DNA of 64,000 nucleotides from contig NZ_CP072913.1 in the NCBI RefSeq assembly GCF_017968885.1, positions 2,030,001 to 2,094,000 on the forward strand, given 5' to 3'. Shown piece by piece: positions 1 through 8,106 of this stretch; the stretch's first letter is position 1, and each line of letters starts with the position of its first letter. A program made the translations under genes and the position numbers. Source of the DNA: Pseudomonas sp. Tri1. GTDB lineage: Bacteria; Pseudomonadota; Gammaproteobacteria; Pseudomonadales; Pseudomonadaceae. The notes below the pieces were generated by a model. It saw only the letters and a list, made by a program, of their open reading frames with translations, had not been told where the DNA came from and ran no database searches.

Positions 1-598
1 GCATGCTTTCGGCCTGGTTGACGAACAGGAAGGTCAGGTCCGGGCGCTGTTGTTGGGCTTCTTCGAGCACCGGCATTTCCCGTCGGCAGGGCGGGCACCA
101 GGTGGCCCAGAGGTTTATCACCAGAGGGCCGCCCTGATAATCGGTGAGTTTCACGGTTGTGCCGTCGGCGGTGCGCAAGTTGATGTCCGGCAGCCGAGTG
201 CCTTGCTCATAAATCGTCAACGACATTGTCGCCAGCAGCCAGAACAGCAAGCCGCTGCCAACCCCGAAGCCCAGTGGCTTACGCAAAGCCGGTCGGCGCC
301 GGGCCCAGAGCAGTGCGCCGATCACCAGCGCCACGACACCCGGCCAGGCCAGGAAACCTCCGTCGCGCAGGTCGACAATCTGCCACGGGTCATCCTGGTA
401 ATGCTGCCAGTAGGCGGCGACAAAGCCGACCCGTGCCGCCAGCAGGCCGAGTAAAAACAGTACGAACAGCACCGATTCGGGGTTCTCGCCACCGCCCTTG
501 GCCACTCGCCAGCCCACGAACGTTGCCAACGCCAGGGCGCTGATCAGCAACAGATGATTGAGGGCGATGGCAAAGGTGCCGAGGGTGAACGTCAGCAT
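1..598 (-). CDS. TlpA-family thioredoxin-like protein with N-terminal membrane region, partial
   Basis: Reading the minus strand from the ATG at 598 gives about 199 codons with no stop before the window edge, so the C-terminus is missing. The first 145 or so residues are hydrophobic, with several membrane segments. A periplasmic redoxin domain follows, with the motif NLWATWCPPCRREMPVL, whose WCPPC is the redox-active pair. The family reduces or isomerises periplasmic disulfides. The start codon overlaps the dsbD stop (TGATG on the minus strand), so the two are translationally coupled, and DsbD would be the electron donor. The pair resembles the P. aeruginosa PA2477-PA2478 arrangement (from memory). 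The neighbouring dsbG of that cluster would lie outside the window. Confidence 0.85.
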   Translation of the reverse strand, partial: MLTFTLGTFAIALNHLLLISALALATFVGWRVAKGGGENPESVLFVLFLLGLLAARVGFVAAYWQHYQDDPWQIVDLRDGGFLAWPGVVALVIGALLWARRRPALRKPLGFGVGSGLLFWLLATMSLTIYEQGTRLPDINLRTADGTTVKLTDYQGGPLVINLWATWCPPCRREMPVLEEAQQQRPDLTFLFVNQAESM

Positions 599-2336
599 CA
601 GCGCGCGTCCCGGGTGATATTCCAGCGCTCCAGGAACACCTTGGCACTGACTTCCCCGGTGATCCGCTGGCTGCGCCGCTCGGTACCGTCCGCGCCGACC
701 CACAGCAGGCTTGGGGGCCCCGGTACCTGGTAACGGCTCAGCAGTTCGCGGCTGGCGGCGTTGTCGGCGGTTACATCGAGGCGCACCAGACGTACGTCTT
801 TCAAGGCGTCGAGCACCTCGGCGCGGCCGAATACCTGTTTTTCCATGATCTTGCAGGACACACACCAGTCGGCGTAGTAGTCCAGCAGCACCCATTGGCC
901 CTGGGCCTTGGCGGCGTCCAATTCCCGTTGCAGCGCGGCGGGCTCGCTGACTGTGACGAAGGCCTCGTGGGCACTCACGGGCGCGCTGCCCTCGGTACCG
1001 GCGTACACCTTCAGGGGCTGGAAGAAATCATCGCCACCGCCAGCGGCGCCGATCACCAGCAGGCTGCCCCACAGGCCAAACAGCAACGACGCGCTGCCGC
1101 AGACATAGGCGATGCGGCCGAAGCCTTCGGTCTGGCGCCAGGCGCTGTAGGCGGCAATCAACAACAGCACGCCCCACAGGCCGACCCACAACGAACCGTC
1201 GATGACCGGACGGATCATCAGCAACGCGGTGCCCAGGAACAGGAAGCCGAACACGCCTTTGAGCAGGGTCATCCAGGCACCGGGCTTGGGCAGAAAGCGA
1301 TTACCCACAGTCACCAGCAGCAACAGTGGCAGGCCCATGCCGATGCCCATGGTGAACAGGATCAGCCCGCCATGCAGCGCATTGCCGCTCTGGGCGATGT
1401 ACAGCAGCGCGCCGGCCAGCGGGGCGGTCATGCACGGGCCGACCAACAGGCCGGACAGGGCCCCGAGAACGCCAGCACCCAGCAGGCTGCCACCGCGCTG
1501 TTGGCGTCCGGCGTTTTCCAGGCGATCGCGCAGGGCGGCGGGCAATTGCAATTCGAAGAAACCGAACATGGGCAACGCCAGCACCACGAATACGGCTGCG
1601 AAGGTGCCCAGCAGCCATGGTTGCTGCAACAAGGCTTGCAGGTTGGCCCCCAACAGCGCGGCGAGCACGCCCATGGCGGCGTACACCAAGGCCATGCTGA
1701 TTACGTAGCTGCCGGCCAATGCCAGGCCGCGCCGCGGCCCGGCACCGCTGCCCACCACCAGCCCGCCCAGGATCGGCAGCATGGGCAGCGAACACGGCGT
1801 GAATGCCAGCAACAGGCCCAGGCCGAAGAACACCAGCAGGCTCCAGGCCAGTGCCCGTTGTTGCAGGCCGCTGGCCAGGGCCTGGTCCGGCGCCTCGCTG
1901 CTATTGGCGGTTGTGGCTGTTGCGGGTGCGTTGCCGCCCAGGTCGACCACCTGGGTCTGGGGGGATAACACAGGCCGGCGTCGGCACAGCCTTGGAAGCC
2001 GACCTTGATCTTGCCGCTGGCCCCGGCCGGAATCTTCAGCTCCAATGCCTGGCGATAGACTTGCTGATCGCCGAAAAACTCGTCGCTGTGGGCTTCACCC
2101 GCTGGCAACTGCGGTTTTTGCGCCTCGGCAAGGCCTTCGAACCTGAGCCGTTTCTGATACAGGTAATAGCCATCGGCGATCTGCCAGAACAGCTGCGTCT
2201 CACCGGAGTCCAGGCGTTCGGAGGTAAACACGAACGCTTTTTCCACCGGCAGGAAATCGGGTTTGGTCTCGAAGGGATTGGCGGCCTGGGCCAGGCCCGA
2301 CATCAGAAGCAGCCACAGCAAAAGCAATCGACGCAT
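598..2336 (-). pseudogene. dsbD: DsbD thiol:disulfide interchange protein, frameshifted as given
   Basis: DsbD carries electrons from cytoplasmic thioredoxin across the inner membrane to periplasmic partners. Translation from ATG 2336 gives a signal peptide (MRRLLLLWLLLMSGLAQA) and the periplasmic alpha domain ending with the cysteine pair in GCADAGLCYPP. The frame is then lost in a run of six G (plus strand 1959-1964). The rest is in another frame: QTQVVDLGG, eight membrane segments with the paired cysteines, and a C-terminal thioredoxin domain with YADWCVSCKIME. One extra base in the homopolymer would restore a normal full-length protein. Either this is a sequencing or assembly error or a real recent mutation. 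A GTG at 1971 could start the downstream part alone, but without signal peptide or alpha domain. It overlaps the tlpA-like gene by one base. Confidence 0.85.
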
Positions 2337-2511
2337 GGATAAAGCCTTAGAACGGAGCAAGTGGAAAACACAATGGCGACTGGCGATTAACGGTCGATTA
2401 ACCCAGCGACGATCGGCAGGCCGCAATGATCGCCCATGTTCGCCGTACTCGTCGCATAATGTCGGCTTAATCGGCCAGCGGCCTAATGTACCTTTTTCCA
2501 CGGGGCTTACC

Positions 2512-3192
2512 ATGCACGTACTGGTCTGCGAAGACGATGAGTTGATCGCCAGCGGGATCGTCGCCGGGCTCACGGCCCAGGGCCTGACCGTCGAACACGT
2601 TGCCACGGCATCGGCGGCGCGGGCGATGGTCGGCGTGGCTGAGTTCGACGTGATGGTGCTGGACCTGGGGTTGCCCGACGAGGACGGCCTCAAGTTGCTC
2701 AAGCAACTGCGCCAGCAAGGCCTGGAGATACCGGTGCTGATTCTTACCGCCCGGGATTCGGTGACCGACCGGGTCGACGGCCTGCAGGCCGGCGCCGATG
2801 ATTATCTGCTCAAACCTTTCGACCTGCGCGAACTCGCGGCGCGCCTGCACACGCTGCTGCGGCGTGTAGCAGGGCGCAGCGTCAATCTGATCGAGCATGG
2901 CCGGTTGACCTACGACCCCAGCAGTCGCGAAACCACCTTGGGCGGCCAACCGGTGGATCTGTCCCGTCGGGAACAGTCACTGCTGCAAGCACTGCTGCAC
3001 AACCGTGGCCGAGTGCTGTCCAGCGAGCAACTGAAGGACAGCGTCTACGGGTTCAACGACGAGCTGGAAAGCAACGCCCTCAACGTCCATATCCACCACC
3101 TGCGACGCAAGCTCGGCAACGGGATTGTCGAAACGGTGCGCGGGCTGGGTTATCGCCTGGGGCCGGCCGATGGCGGGGAATCTTCCAAGTGA
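2512..3192 (+). CDS. OmpR/PhoB-family response regulator
   Basis: A 226-residue regulator. The receiver domain has the acidic pair in CEDDE near residue 8, the phospho-acceptor Asp at about residue 51 (VMVLDLGLPDEDG) and the conserved Lys in LLKPFD near 101. The C-terminal half is a winged-helix DNA-binding domain (SRREQSLLQALL, NALNVHIHHLRRKL, VRGLGYRL). The ATG at 2512 was chosen because the receiver beta-1 strand begins right there. Its stop overlaps the ATG of the sensor kinase by one base. It is divergent from dsbD, with about 175 bases between the starts. The position matches P. aeruginosa PA2479 (from memory), so it probably controls the disulfide genes. The stimulus cannot be read from sequence. 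Confidence 0.93.
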   Translation: MHVLVCEDDELIASGIVAGLTAQGLTVEHVATASAARAMVGVAEFDVMVLDLGLPDEDGLKLLKQLRQQGLEIPVLILTARDSVTDRVDGLQAGADDYLLKPFDLRELAARLHTLLRRVAGRSVNLIEHGRLTYDPSSRETTLGGQPVDLSRREQSLLQALLHNRGRVLSSEQLKDSVYGFNDELESNALNVHIHHLRRKLGNGIVETVRGLGYRLGPADGGESSK

Positions 3193-4520
3193 TGAGCCTG
3201 CGACTGCGCCTGAGCCTGACCCTCGGCGCGGCCTTCGCCCTGATCTGGGCCCTGGCCGCGGCATGGATGCTCAGCGACCTGCGCAACCAGATGATGTTTT
3301 CCCTTGACCAGCGCCTGGTGGCTTCGGCGCGGATGGTCGCCGGCCTGCTGGAACAGCTGCCGCCATTGTCCAGCAAGGGCGAGGGCACGCATTTGAGCGC
3401 TGAGCAATTGAGCATTCCCGGCGGCATGGCCTGCCAGGTCAGCTCCCTGCGCGGCGAGATCCTGGCCCGTAGCCACGGGACCCCGGAGCAAACCCTGGAA
3501 GCCGAGAAGATGGGCTTTCATGACCAGATGATCGACGGCGCGCCCTGGCGCAGCTTCACCCTGGCCCGGGGCGATCTGCGCATCACCACCGCCGACCGCC
3601 AGATCGAACGCGAAGCCCTGAACATGTCGATACTGCTGGCGGCCTCGGTGCCGGTGGGCGTGGCGCTGCTCGGTTGCCTGTGCTTGTTGTGGCTGGGCAT
3701 CGGTCAGGGCCTGGCGCCGCTCAATCGTATGCGCGATGCGTTGATGCGGCGCAATGCCGACTCTTTGGAACCCTTGCAGATTCACCCGCTGCCCAGTGAG
3801 CTGCGGCCCTTGCTGGAAACCCAGAACCAGCTGTTCCAGCGCATCGGCAAGACCATTGAGCGCGAGCGCCGGCTGACCGGCGATGCCGCTCACGAGTTGC
3901 GCAGCCCGCTGACGGCGATCAAGACTCACCTGCAAGTGGCGCGCATGACCGAAGGCGCCGCCCGCGACCAGTCCCTGGCCCGGGCCGAGGAGGGCGCCGA
4001 CCGCCTGCACCGCACGCTCGAACAATTGTTGCTGCTGGCCCGGGTCGAAGGCAGCCTGTCGTTCGACGATGGCGTGCAGTGCAACGCCGAGCAGGTCGCC
4101 CGGCTGGCGATCCAGGACGCTGCCAGCAGCGATTCCTGGCGAATCAAGCTACATGTAGCCCCAGGGCTGTCCGACGCACCGGTGCAGATGCCAGCGGTGC
4201 TTTCCATCGCCGCCTTGCGCAATCTGTTGGACAACGCCCTGCGGCATACCCCGGCGGATACCGATGTGGAATTGAGCCTGGAGATGATCGGCCAGCGCGT
4301 GCGTTTCCAGGTCCGTGACCACGGCCCTGGCATCGCTGCCGACGATATCCAGCACCTGACCCAACGCTTCTGGCGCAACGGCCAGAGCACCGGCTGCGGG
4401 CTGGGGTTGGCAATCGTCCAGGCCATCGTCCAGCGTTGCGGCTGCGGCCTGCATTTCGACAGCCGTCCGGACGGGTTGCGGGTCGAGTTGACGATGCCGG
4501 TGCAGGTAATGCCCGGCTAG
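3192..4520 (+). CDS. Two-component sensor histidine kinase
   Basis: Inner-membrane sensor of about 442 residues, partner of the regulator just upstream (TGATG overlap). It has an N-terminal membrane helix (about residues 8-28), a periplasmic sensing region of about 130 residues, a second helix near 145-170, and a HAMP-like linker. The dimerisation H-box is DAAHELRSPLTAIKTHL, with the phospho-accepting His near residue 234. The ATPase domain has an N-box (NLLDNALRHTP, near 343), DHGPGI and GCGLGLAI. The GTG three bases before the ATG could also serve as start, but ATG 3192 sits in the usual overlap with the regulator stop. The organisation is that of QseC/TctE-like kinases. The ligand is unknown. 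Confidence 0.92.
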   Translation: MSLRLRLSLTLGAAFALIWALAAAWMLSDLRNQMMFSLDQRLVASARMVAGLLEQLPPLSSKGEGTHLSAEQLSIPGGMACQVSSLRGEILARSHGTPEQTLEAEKMGFHDQMIDGAPWRSFTLARGDLRITTADRQIEREALNMSILLAASVPVGVALLGCLCLLWLGIGQGLAPLNRMRDALMRRNADSLEPLQIHPLPSELRPLLETQNQLFQRIGKTIERERRLTGDAAHELRSPLTAIKTHLQVARMTEGAARDQSLARAEEGADRLHRTLEQLLLLARVEGSLSFDDGVQCNAEQVARLAIQDAASSDSWRIKLHVAPGLSDAPVQMPAVLSIAALRNLLDNALRHTPADTDVELSLEMIGQRVRFQVRDHGPGIAADDIQHLTQRFWRNGQSTGCGLGLAIVQAIVQRCGCGLHFDSRPDGLRVELTMPVQVMPG

Positions 4521-4530
4521 ATGGATGCAT

Positions 4531-4557
4531 TGTGGCGAGGGGATTTGTCCCCTCACC
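4531..4557. repeat. Short REP-like palindrome
   Basis: The arms TGGCGAGGGGA and TCCCCTCACCA flank a TTTG loop just after the kinase stop. It resembles the GTGGCGAGGG class of Pseudomonas extragenic palindromes and may also help end transcription, though no clear T-run follows. Confidence 0.5.
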
Positions 4558-4687
4558 AAAGGTTCAGGCAAATCCTGAGGGCAGTGCACTTGCGTACATC
4601 TGCTGTAACGACCTGCCATTGGCGCGCCCACCTGATCCGGGTCTATGTTTTTTTCAGCTCGACTCAAGGACTGAGGAAAACCGCGCC

Positions 4688-5194
4688 ATGGATACCTTCA
4701 TTGAAATCAGCACAGCCACGCCCAGCGACGCCGGCATCATCAGCCGCATCGCCGAGCGCTCGATCCGGGTGGGGTGTGCCGCTGAACACCGTAACGACCC
4801 GCACATCGTGGCCGCCTGGACCCGCAACAGTGCCCTTTCCCGGATTCAACCGTGGTTGGCCGACCCAAGCCTGCGCCTGACCCTGGCGCGCTTGCAGGGG
4901 CGGCCGGTGGGCACGGCCATGGCCTCGGCCGATGGCCGGATCGCGTTCTGCTACGTGCAGCCGGAATGGTTTCGCCGCGGTGCCGGGCAGGCGCTGGTGC
5001 GCGACATCGAGGCTTGGCTGCATGAGCGCGGGGTGGTCCAGGTGCGCCTCAACAGCACGCGCACCAGCCATGCGTTCTATCGGCACCTGGGCTTCGAGCA
5101 AAGTGTCGAGGCCTTTGCCATTGGCGGCGTCACGGCCATCGCGATGCACAAGTCACTGGTCCAGCCCGTCAGGGAATGTTCGGCCCGAGAGTAA
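4688..5194 (+). CDS. GNAT-family N-acetyltransferase
   Basis: A 168-residue protein with the GNAT fold. It has an N-terminal strand-helix (ISTATPSDAGIISRIAERS), a central strand leading to the acetyl-CoA loop (CYVQPEWFRRGAGQALVRDIEAWL, where RRGAG replaces the usual R/Q-x-x-G-x-G/A), and the C-terminal N-x-x-x-x-AFYRHLGFE motif near residue 115. It should acetylate an amine with acetyl-CoA in the cytosol, but the substrate is not evident. The ATG at 4688 begins at the conserved first strand. Its TAA stop lies inside the PvdS box of pvdH. Whether it belongs functionally to pyoverdine synthesis is unclear. Confidence 0.85.
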   Translation: MDTFIEISTATPSDAGIISRIAERSIRVGCAAEHRNDPHIVAAWTRNSALSRIQPWLADPSLRLTLARLQGRPVGTAMASADGRIAFCYVQPEWFRRGAGQALVRDIEAWLHERGVVQVRLNSTRTSHAFYRHLGFEQSVEAFAIGGVTAIAMHKSLVQPVRECSARE

Positions 5195-5215
5195 ATCCTT
5201 GCCGCGTTGATGCGT
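5192..5215 (+). promoter_or_regulatory. PvdS (iron-starvation sigma factor) box of pvdH
   Basis: TAAAT at 5192-5196 and CGT at 5213-5215 are separated by exactly 16 bases, the published layout for PvdS-dependent pyoverdine promoters. It lies about 100 bases before the pvdH start and overlaps the stop codon of the upstream acetyltransferase. It predicts induction of pvdH under iron limitation. Confidence 0.8.
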
Positions 5216-5311
5216 TTCCACAACAGGAAACCTGCACGTGCGCCCCGACCGGATGCGCACCTGCCCGGTGTGTCATGGGGTCATTACTTCAACGTATTGC
5301 GGGGTCGAGAG

Positions 5312-6724
5312 ATGTCAGTCGCCAATAGCCTTATCGAAGCACAGCCGGCCCGGGCCAGCGCCGCGCCGATCGAGACGCTCTACCAGTTCAATGAATCGCC
5401 GCTACTGGCCCGCCAGAACCGCCAGGAGTCCAACGCCCGCAGCTATCCGCGGCGTATTCCCCTGGCCCTCAAGCGTGCCCAGGGGCTGTACGTCGAGGAC
5501 GTCGAAGGGCGAACCTTCATTGACTGCCTGGCCGGCGCCGGCACACTGGCGTTGGGGCATAACCACCCGGTGGTAATCGAGGCGATCCAGCAAGTACTGG
5601 CCGATGAGCTGCCCTTGCATACCCTGGACCTGACCACGCCGGTCAAGGACCGTTTCGTCCAGGACCTGTTTGGTTTGTTGCCGGCGGATTTCGCCGCCGA
5701 GGCGAAGATCCAGTTCTGCGGCCCCACCGGCACCGACGCGGTGGAAGCGGCGCTCAAGCTGGTGCGTACCGCCACCGGGCGCAGCACCGTGCTGTCGTTC
5801 CAGGGCGGTTATCACGGCATGAGCCAGGGAGCGTTGAGCCTGATGGGCAGCCTGGGGCCGAAGAAGCCCTTGGGCGCCTTGCTCAGCAATGGCGTGCAAT
5901 TCATGCCGTACCCTTACGATTACCGCTGTCCATTCGGGCTTGGCGGGGCAGAGGGGGTGAAAGCCAATCTGCATTACCTGGAAAACCTGCTGAACGACCC
6001 CGAGGCCGGCGTGCAATTGCCCGCGGCGGTGATCGTTGAAGTGGTGCAGGGCGAGGGCGGGGTGATTCCGGCTGATCTGGATTGGCTGCGCGGCCTGCGG
6101 CGCATTACCGAGCAGGCCGGTGTGGCGCTGATCGTCGACGAAATCCAGAGCGGCTTCGGCCGTACCGGCAAAATGTTCGCGTTTGAGCATGCCGGGATCA
6201 TTCCGGACGTAGTCGTGCTGTCCAAGGCCATCGGCGGCAGCCTGCCACTGGCGGTGGTGGTCTATCGCGACTGGCTCGACACCTGGCTGCCGGGCGCCCA
6301 TGCCGGGACCTTCCGTGGCAATCAAATGGCCATGGCCGCCGGTTCTGCGGTGATGCGCTATCTGCTGGAGCACAACCTGCCGGCCCACGCCGCCGCCATG
6401 GGCGAGCGCCTGAGCGAGCACCTGCACATCCTGCAGCGGGATTTCCCGCAGTTGGGCGATATTCGTGGTCGCGGGCTGATGCTCGGCGTCGAACTGGTGG
6501 ACCCGGCGGGTGAACCGGACGCCCTGGGCCATTGGCCGGTGCATGCACGCCTGGCGCCTCGACTGCAACGTGAATGCCTCAAGCGTGGGCTGATCCTGGA
6601 ATTGGGGGGGCGGCAGGGCGGTGTGGTGCGTTTCCTGCCACCGCTGACCATCACCGCGGCGCAAATCGACCGGGTCGCCGAGATCTTCGGACGCGCCTTG
6701 AAGGCTGCCGTAGCCGACGCCTAA
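5312..6724 (+). CDS. pvdH: Diaminobutyrate-2-oxoglutarate aminotransferase (pyoverdine)
   Basis: A class III PLP-dependent transaminase of 470 residues. It converts aspartate beta-semialdehyde to L-2,4-diaminobutyrate, a precursor of the pyoverdine chromophore peptide, with glutamate as amino donor. The PLP lysine is near residue 305 in [17 protein letters not shown]. The preceding Asp motif [15 protein letters not shown] and the early glycine-rich motif [16 protein letters not shown] are present. ATG 5312 fits the family N-terminus. An upstream in-frame extension from 5207 is excluded because the PvdS box and the transcript start lie inside it. An MbtH-like gene follows after 85 bases, the same pairing as pvdH/PA2412 in P. 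aeruginosa (from memory). Confidence 0.95.
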   Translation: MSVANSLIEAQPARASAAPIETLYQFNESPLLARQNRQESNARSYPRRIPLALKRAQGLYVEDVEGRTFIDCLAGAGTLALGHNHPVVIEAIQQVLADELPLHTLDLTTPVKDRFVQDLFGLLPADFAAEAKIQFCGPTGTDAVEAALKLVRTATGRSTVLSFQGGYHGMSQGALSLMGSLGPKKPLGALLSNGVQFMPYPYDYRCPFGLGGAEGVKANLHYLENLLNDPEAGVQLPAAVIVEVVQGEGGVIPADLDWLRGLRRITEQAGVALIVDEIQSGFGRTGKMFAFEHAGIIPDVVVLSKAIGGSLPLAVVVYRDWLDTWLPGAHAGTFRGNQMAMAAGSAVMRYLLEHNLPAHAAAMGERLSEHLHILQRDFPQLGDIRGRGLMLGVELVDPAGEPDALGHWPVHARLAPRLQRECLKRGLILELGGRQGGVVRFLPPLTITAAQIDRVAEIFGRALKAAVADA

Positions 6725-6745
6725 TTTTCATCCGGGCCCATACGT
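6722..6745 (+). promoter_or_regulatory. Candidate variant PvdS box of the mbtH-like gene
   Basis: TAATT at 6722-6726 and CGT at 6743-6745 have the canonical 16-base spacing. The first element differs from TAAAT by one base, so this is weaker than the pvdH box. It overlaps the pvdH stop codon and lies 65 bases before the next gene. Confidence 0.35.
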
Positions 6746-6809
6746 TCCTTTACATATCCTGGCTGCGCATATGCCGCAGCGAACCTCGAGCAAAGATGGA
6801 GAAACACCC

Positions 6810-7037
6810 ATGACTTCAGTATTCGACCGCGAGGACATCGTCTTTCAGGTCGTGGTCAACCACGAAGAACAGTATTCGATCTGGCCCGACTACAAGGCCG
6901 TTCCCGAAGGCTGGCGTACCGTTGGCAAAAGCGGGTTCAAGAAGGACTGCCTGGCCTACATCGAAGAAGTCTGGACCGACATGCGTCCGTTGAGCCTGCG
7001 CAAGAAGATGGAAGAGCAGGCGGCTGCGGCTCATTAA
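6810..7037 (+). CDS. MbtH-like protein, NRPS adenylation-domain activator
   Basis: A 75-residue protein. MbtH-like proteins bind adenylation domains of non-ribosomal peptide synthetases and are needed for their folding and activity. The family signature is clear: MTSVFDRED, then [21 protein letters not shown], where the conserved N-x-E-x-Q-x-S-x-W-P core and the invariant tryptophans are visible, then [28 protein letters not shown] ribosome-binding site precedes the ATG at 6810. With pvdH upstream it most likely serves pyoverdine synthetases encoded elsewhere. Confidence 0.95.
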   Translation: MTSVFDREDIVFQVVVNHEEQYSIWPDYKAVPEGWRTVGKSGFKKDCLAYIEEVWTDMRPLSLRKKMEEQAAAAH

Positions 7038-7062
7038 TGCAGACATTCTGAAAAAACTAATC

Positions 7063-7090
7063 CCTGTGGGGGCGAGCTTGCTCCCACAGG
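7063..7090. repeat. REP palindrome, possible bidirectional terminator
   Basis: The arms CCTGTGGG and CCCACAGG surround GGCGAGCTTGCT. It lies between the convergent mbtH-like and ppsR genes, with AAAAAA before it and TTTT after it, so it may end transcription from both sides. Confidence 0.65.
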
Positions 7091-7111
7091 TTTTGGCGCT
7101 AGGCCTCTACA

Positions 7112-7930
7112 TCACTTGAATCGCCGCTCCACCCCTTTCTCCACCAGGATCTTCGCCGAAATCTCTTCCACGGAAAAATGCGTGGAGTTGATGTGGGGAA
7201 TGTTCTCCCGCCGGAACAGGTTTTCCACCTCGCGCACTTCGAATTCGCACTGGGCATAGCTCGAATAGCGGCTGTTGGGCTTGCGCTCGTTGCGGATCGC
7301 GGTGAGGCGGTCCGGGTCGATGGTCAGGCCGAACAGCTTGTGCTGGTGGGCGCGCAGGGCGCTGGGCAGCTGCAGGCGCTCCATGTCGTCTTCGGTCAGC
7401 GGGTAATTGGCCGCGCGGATACCGAATTGCATCGCCATGTACAGGCATGTCGGCGTCTTGCCGCAGCGCGACACTCCCACCAGGATCAGGTCGGCCTTGT
7501 CATAATAATGCGTGCGAGCGCCGTCATCATTGTCCAGCGCGAAGTTGACCGCCTCGATCCGCTCCATGTAATTGGAGTTGTGGCCAATGGAATGGGACTT
7601 GCCGACCGAGTAGGAAGAATGCTCGCTCAGCTCCTGCTCCAGGGGCGCCAGGAAGGTGGAAAAAATGTCGATCATGAAACCATTGGACGTTGCGAGAATC
7701 TCACGGATGTCCTGATTGACGATGGTATCGAAGATAATCGGACGAAAACCGTCGGTTTCGGCGGCTTTATTGATTTGCTGTACCATGGCCCGCGCTTTGT
7801 CGACATTGTCGATGTACGGGCGTATGAACTTGGCAAAGGTAATGTTTTCGAATTGCGCCAACAGGCTTTGGCCTAGCGTCTCGGCCGTGATGCCGGTGCC
7901 GTCGGAGATAAAGAAAGCAGATCGTTTCAT
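7112..7930 (-). CDS. ppsR: PEP synthase regulatory protein (bifunctional kinase/pyrophosphorylase)
   Basis: A 272-residue protein of the DUF299/PSRP family. It inactivates PEP synthase by ADP-dependent phosphorylation of an active-site threonine, and restores it by Pi-dependent pyrophosphorolysis. The N-terminus [20 protein letters not shown] carries the conserved SDGTG-x-TAE motif. A P-loop-like [15 protein letters not shown] lies near residue 150. The length is normal. It is divergent from ppsA with about 176 bases between the starts, the usual arrangement that couples the enzyme to its regulator. Confidence 0.95.
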   Translation of the reverse strand: MKRSAFFISDGTGITAETLGQSLLAQFENITFAKFIRPYIDNVDKARAMVQQINKAAETDGFRPIIFDTIVNQDIREILATSNGFMIDIFSTFLAPLEQELSEHSSYSVGKSHSIGHNSNYMERIEAVNFALDNDDGARTHYYDKADLILVGVSRCGKTPTCLYMAMQFGIRAANYPLTEDDMERLQLPSALRAHQHKLFGLTIDPDRLTAIRNERKPNSRYSSYAQCEFEVREVENLFRRENIPHINSTHFSVEEISAKILVEKGVERRFK

Positions 7931-8106
7931 TTGCGCCTTGGGCCTTAAGCTAATAACGATTCTTGGATATGATAGGCGCGATTTGCTGGCCGCCAGTGGC
8001 CCGCATTCTCACTTATTTTCCAGGTCCAGGCCATATCGCCGACAATCGCTCCCCTGGAGCCGTCGGTGCCCTGAGCTTTTCCAACACAGTTAGTGGAGAG
8101 ATCACC

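Noticed and set aside
598..1971. Separate dsbD gene starting at GTG 1971
   Set aside because: It lacks the signal peptide and alpha domain, which are found intact in the neighbouring frame, so a single frameshifted gene is more likely.
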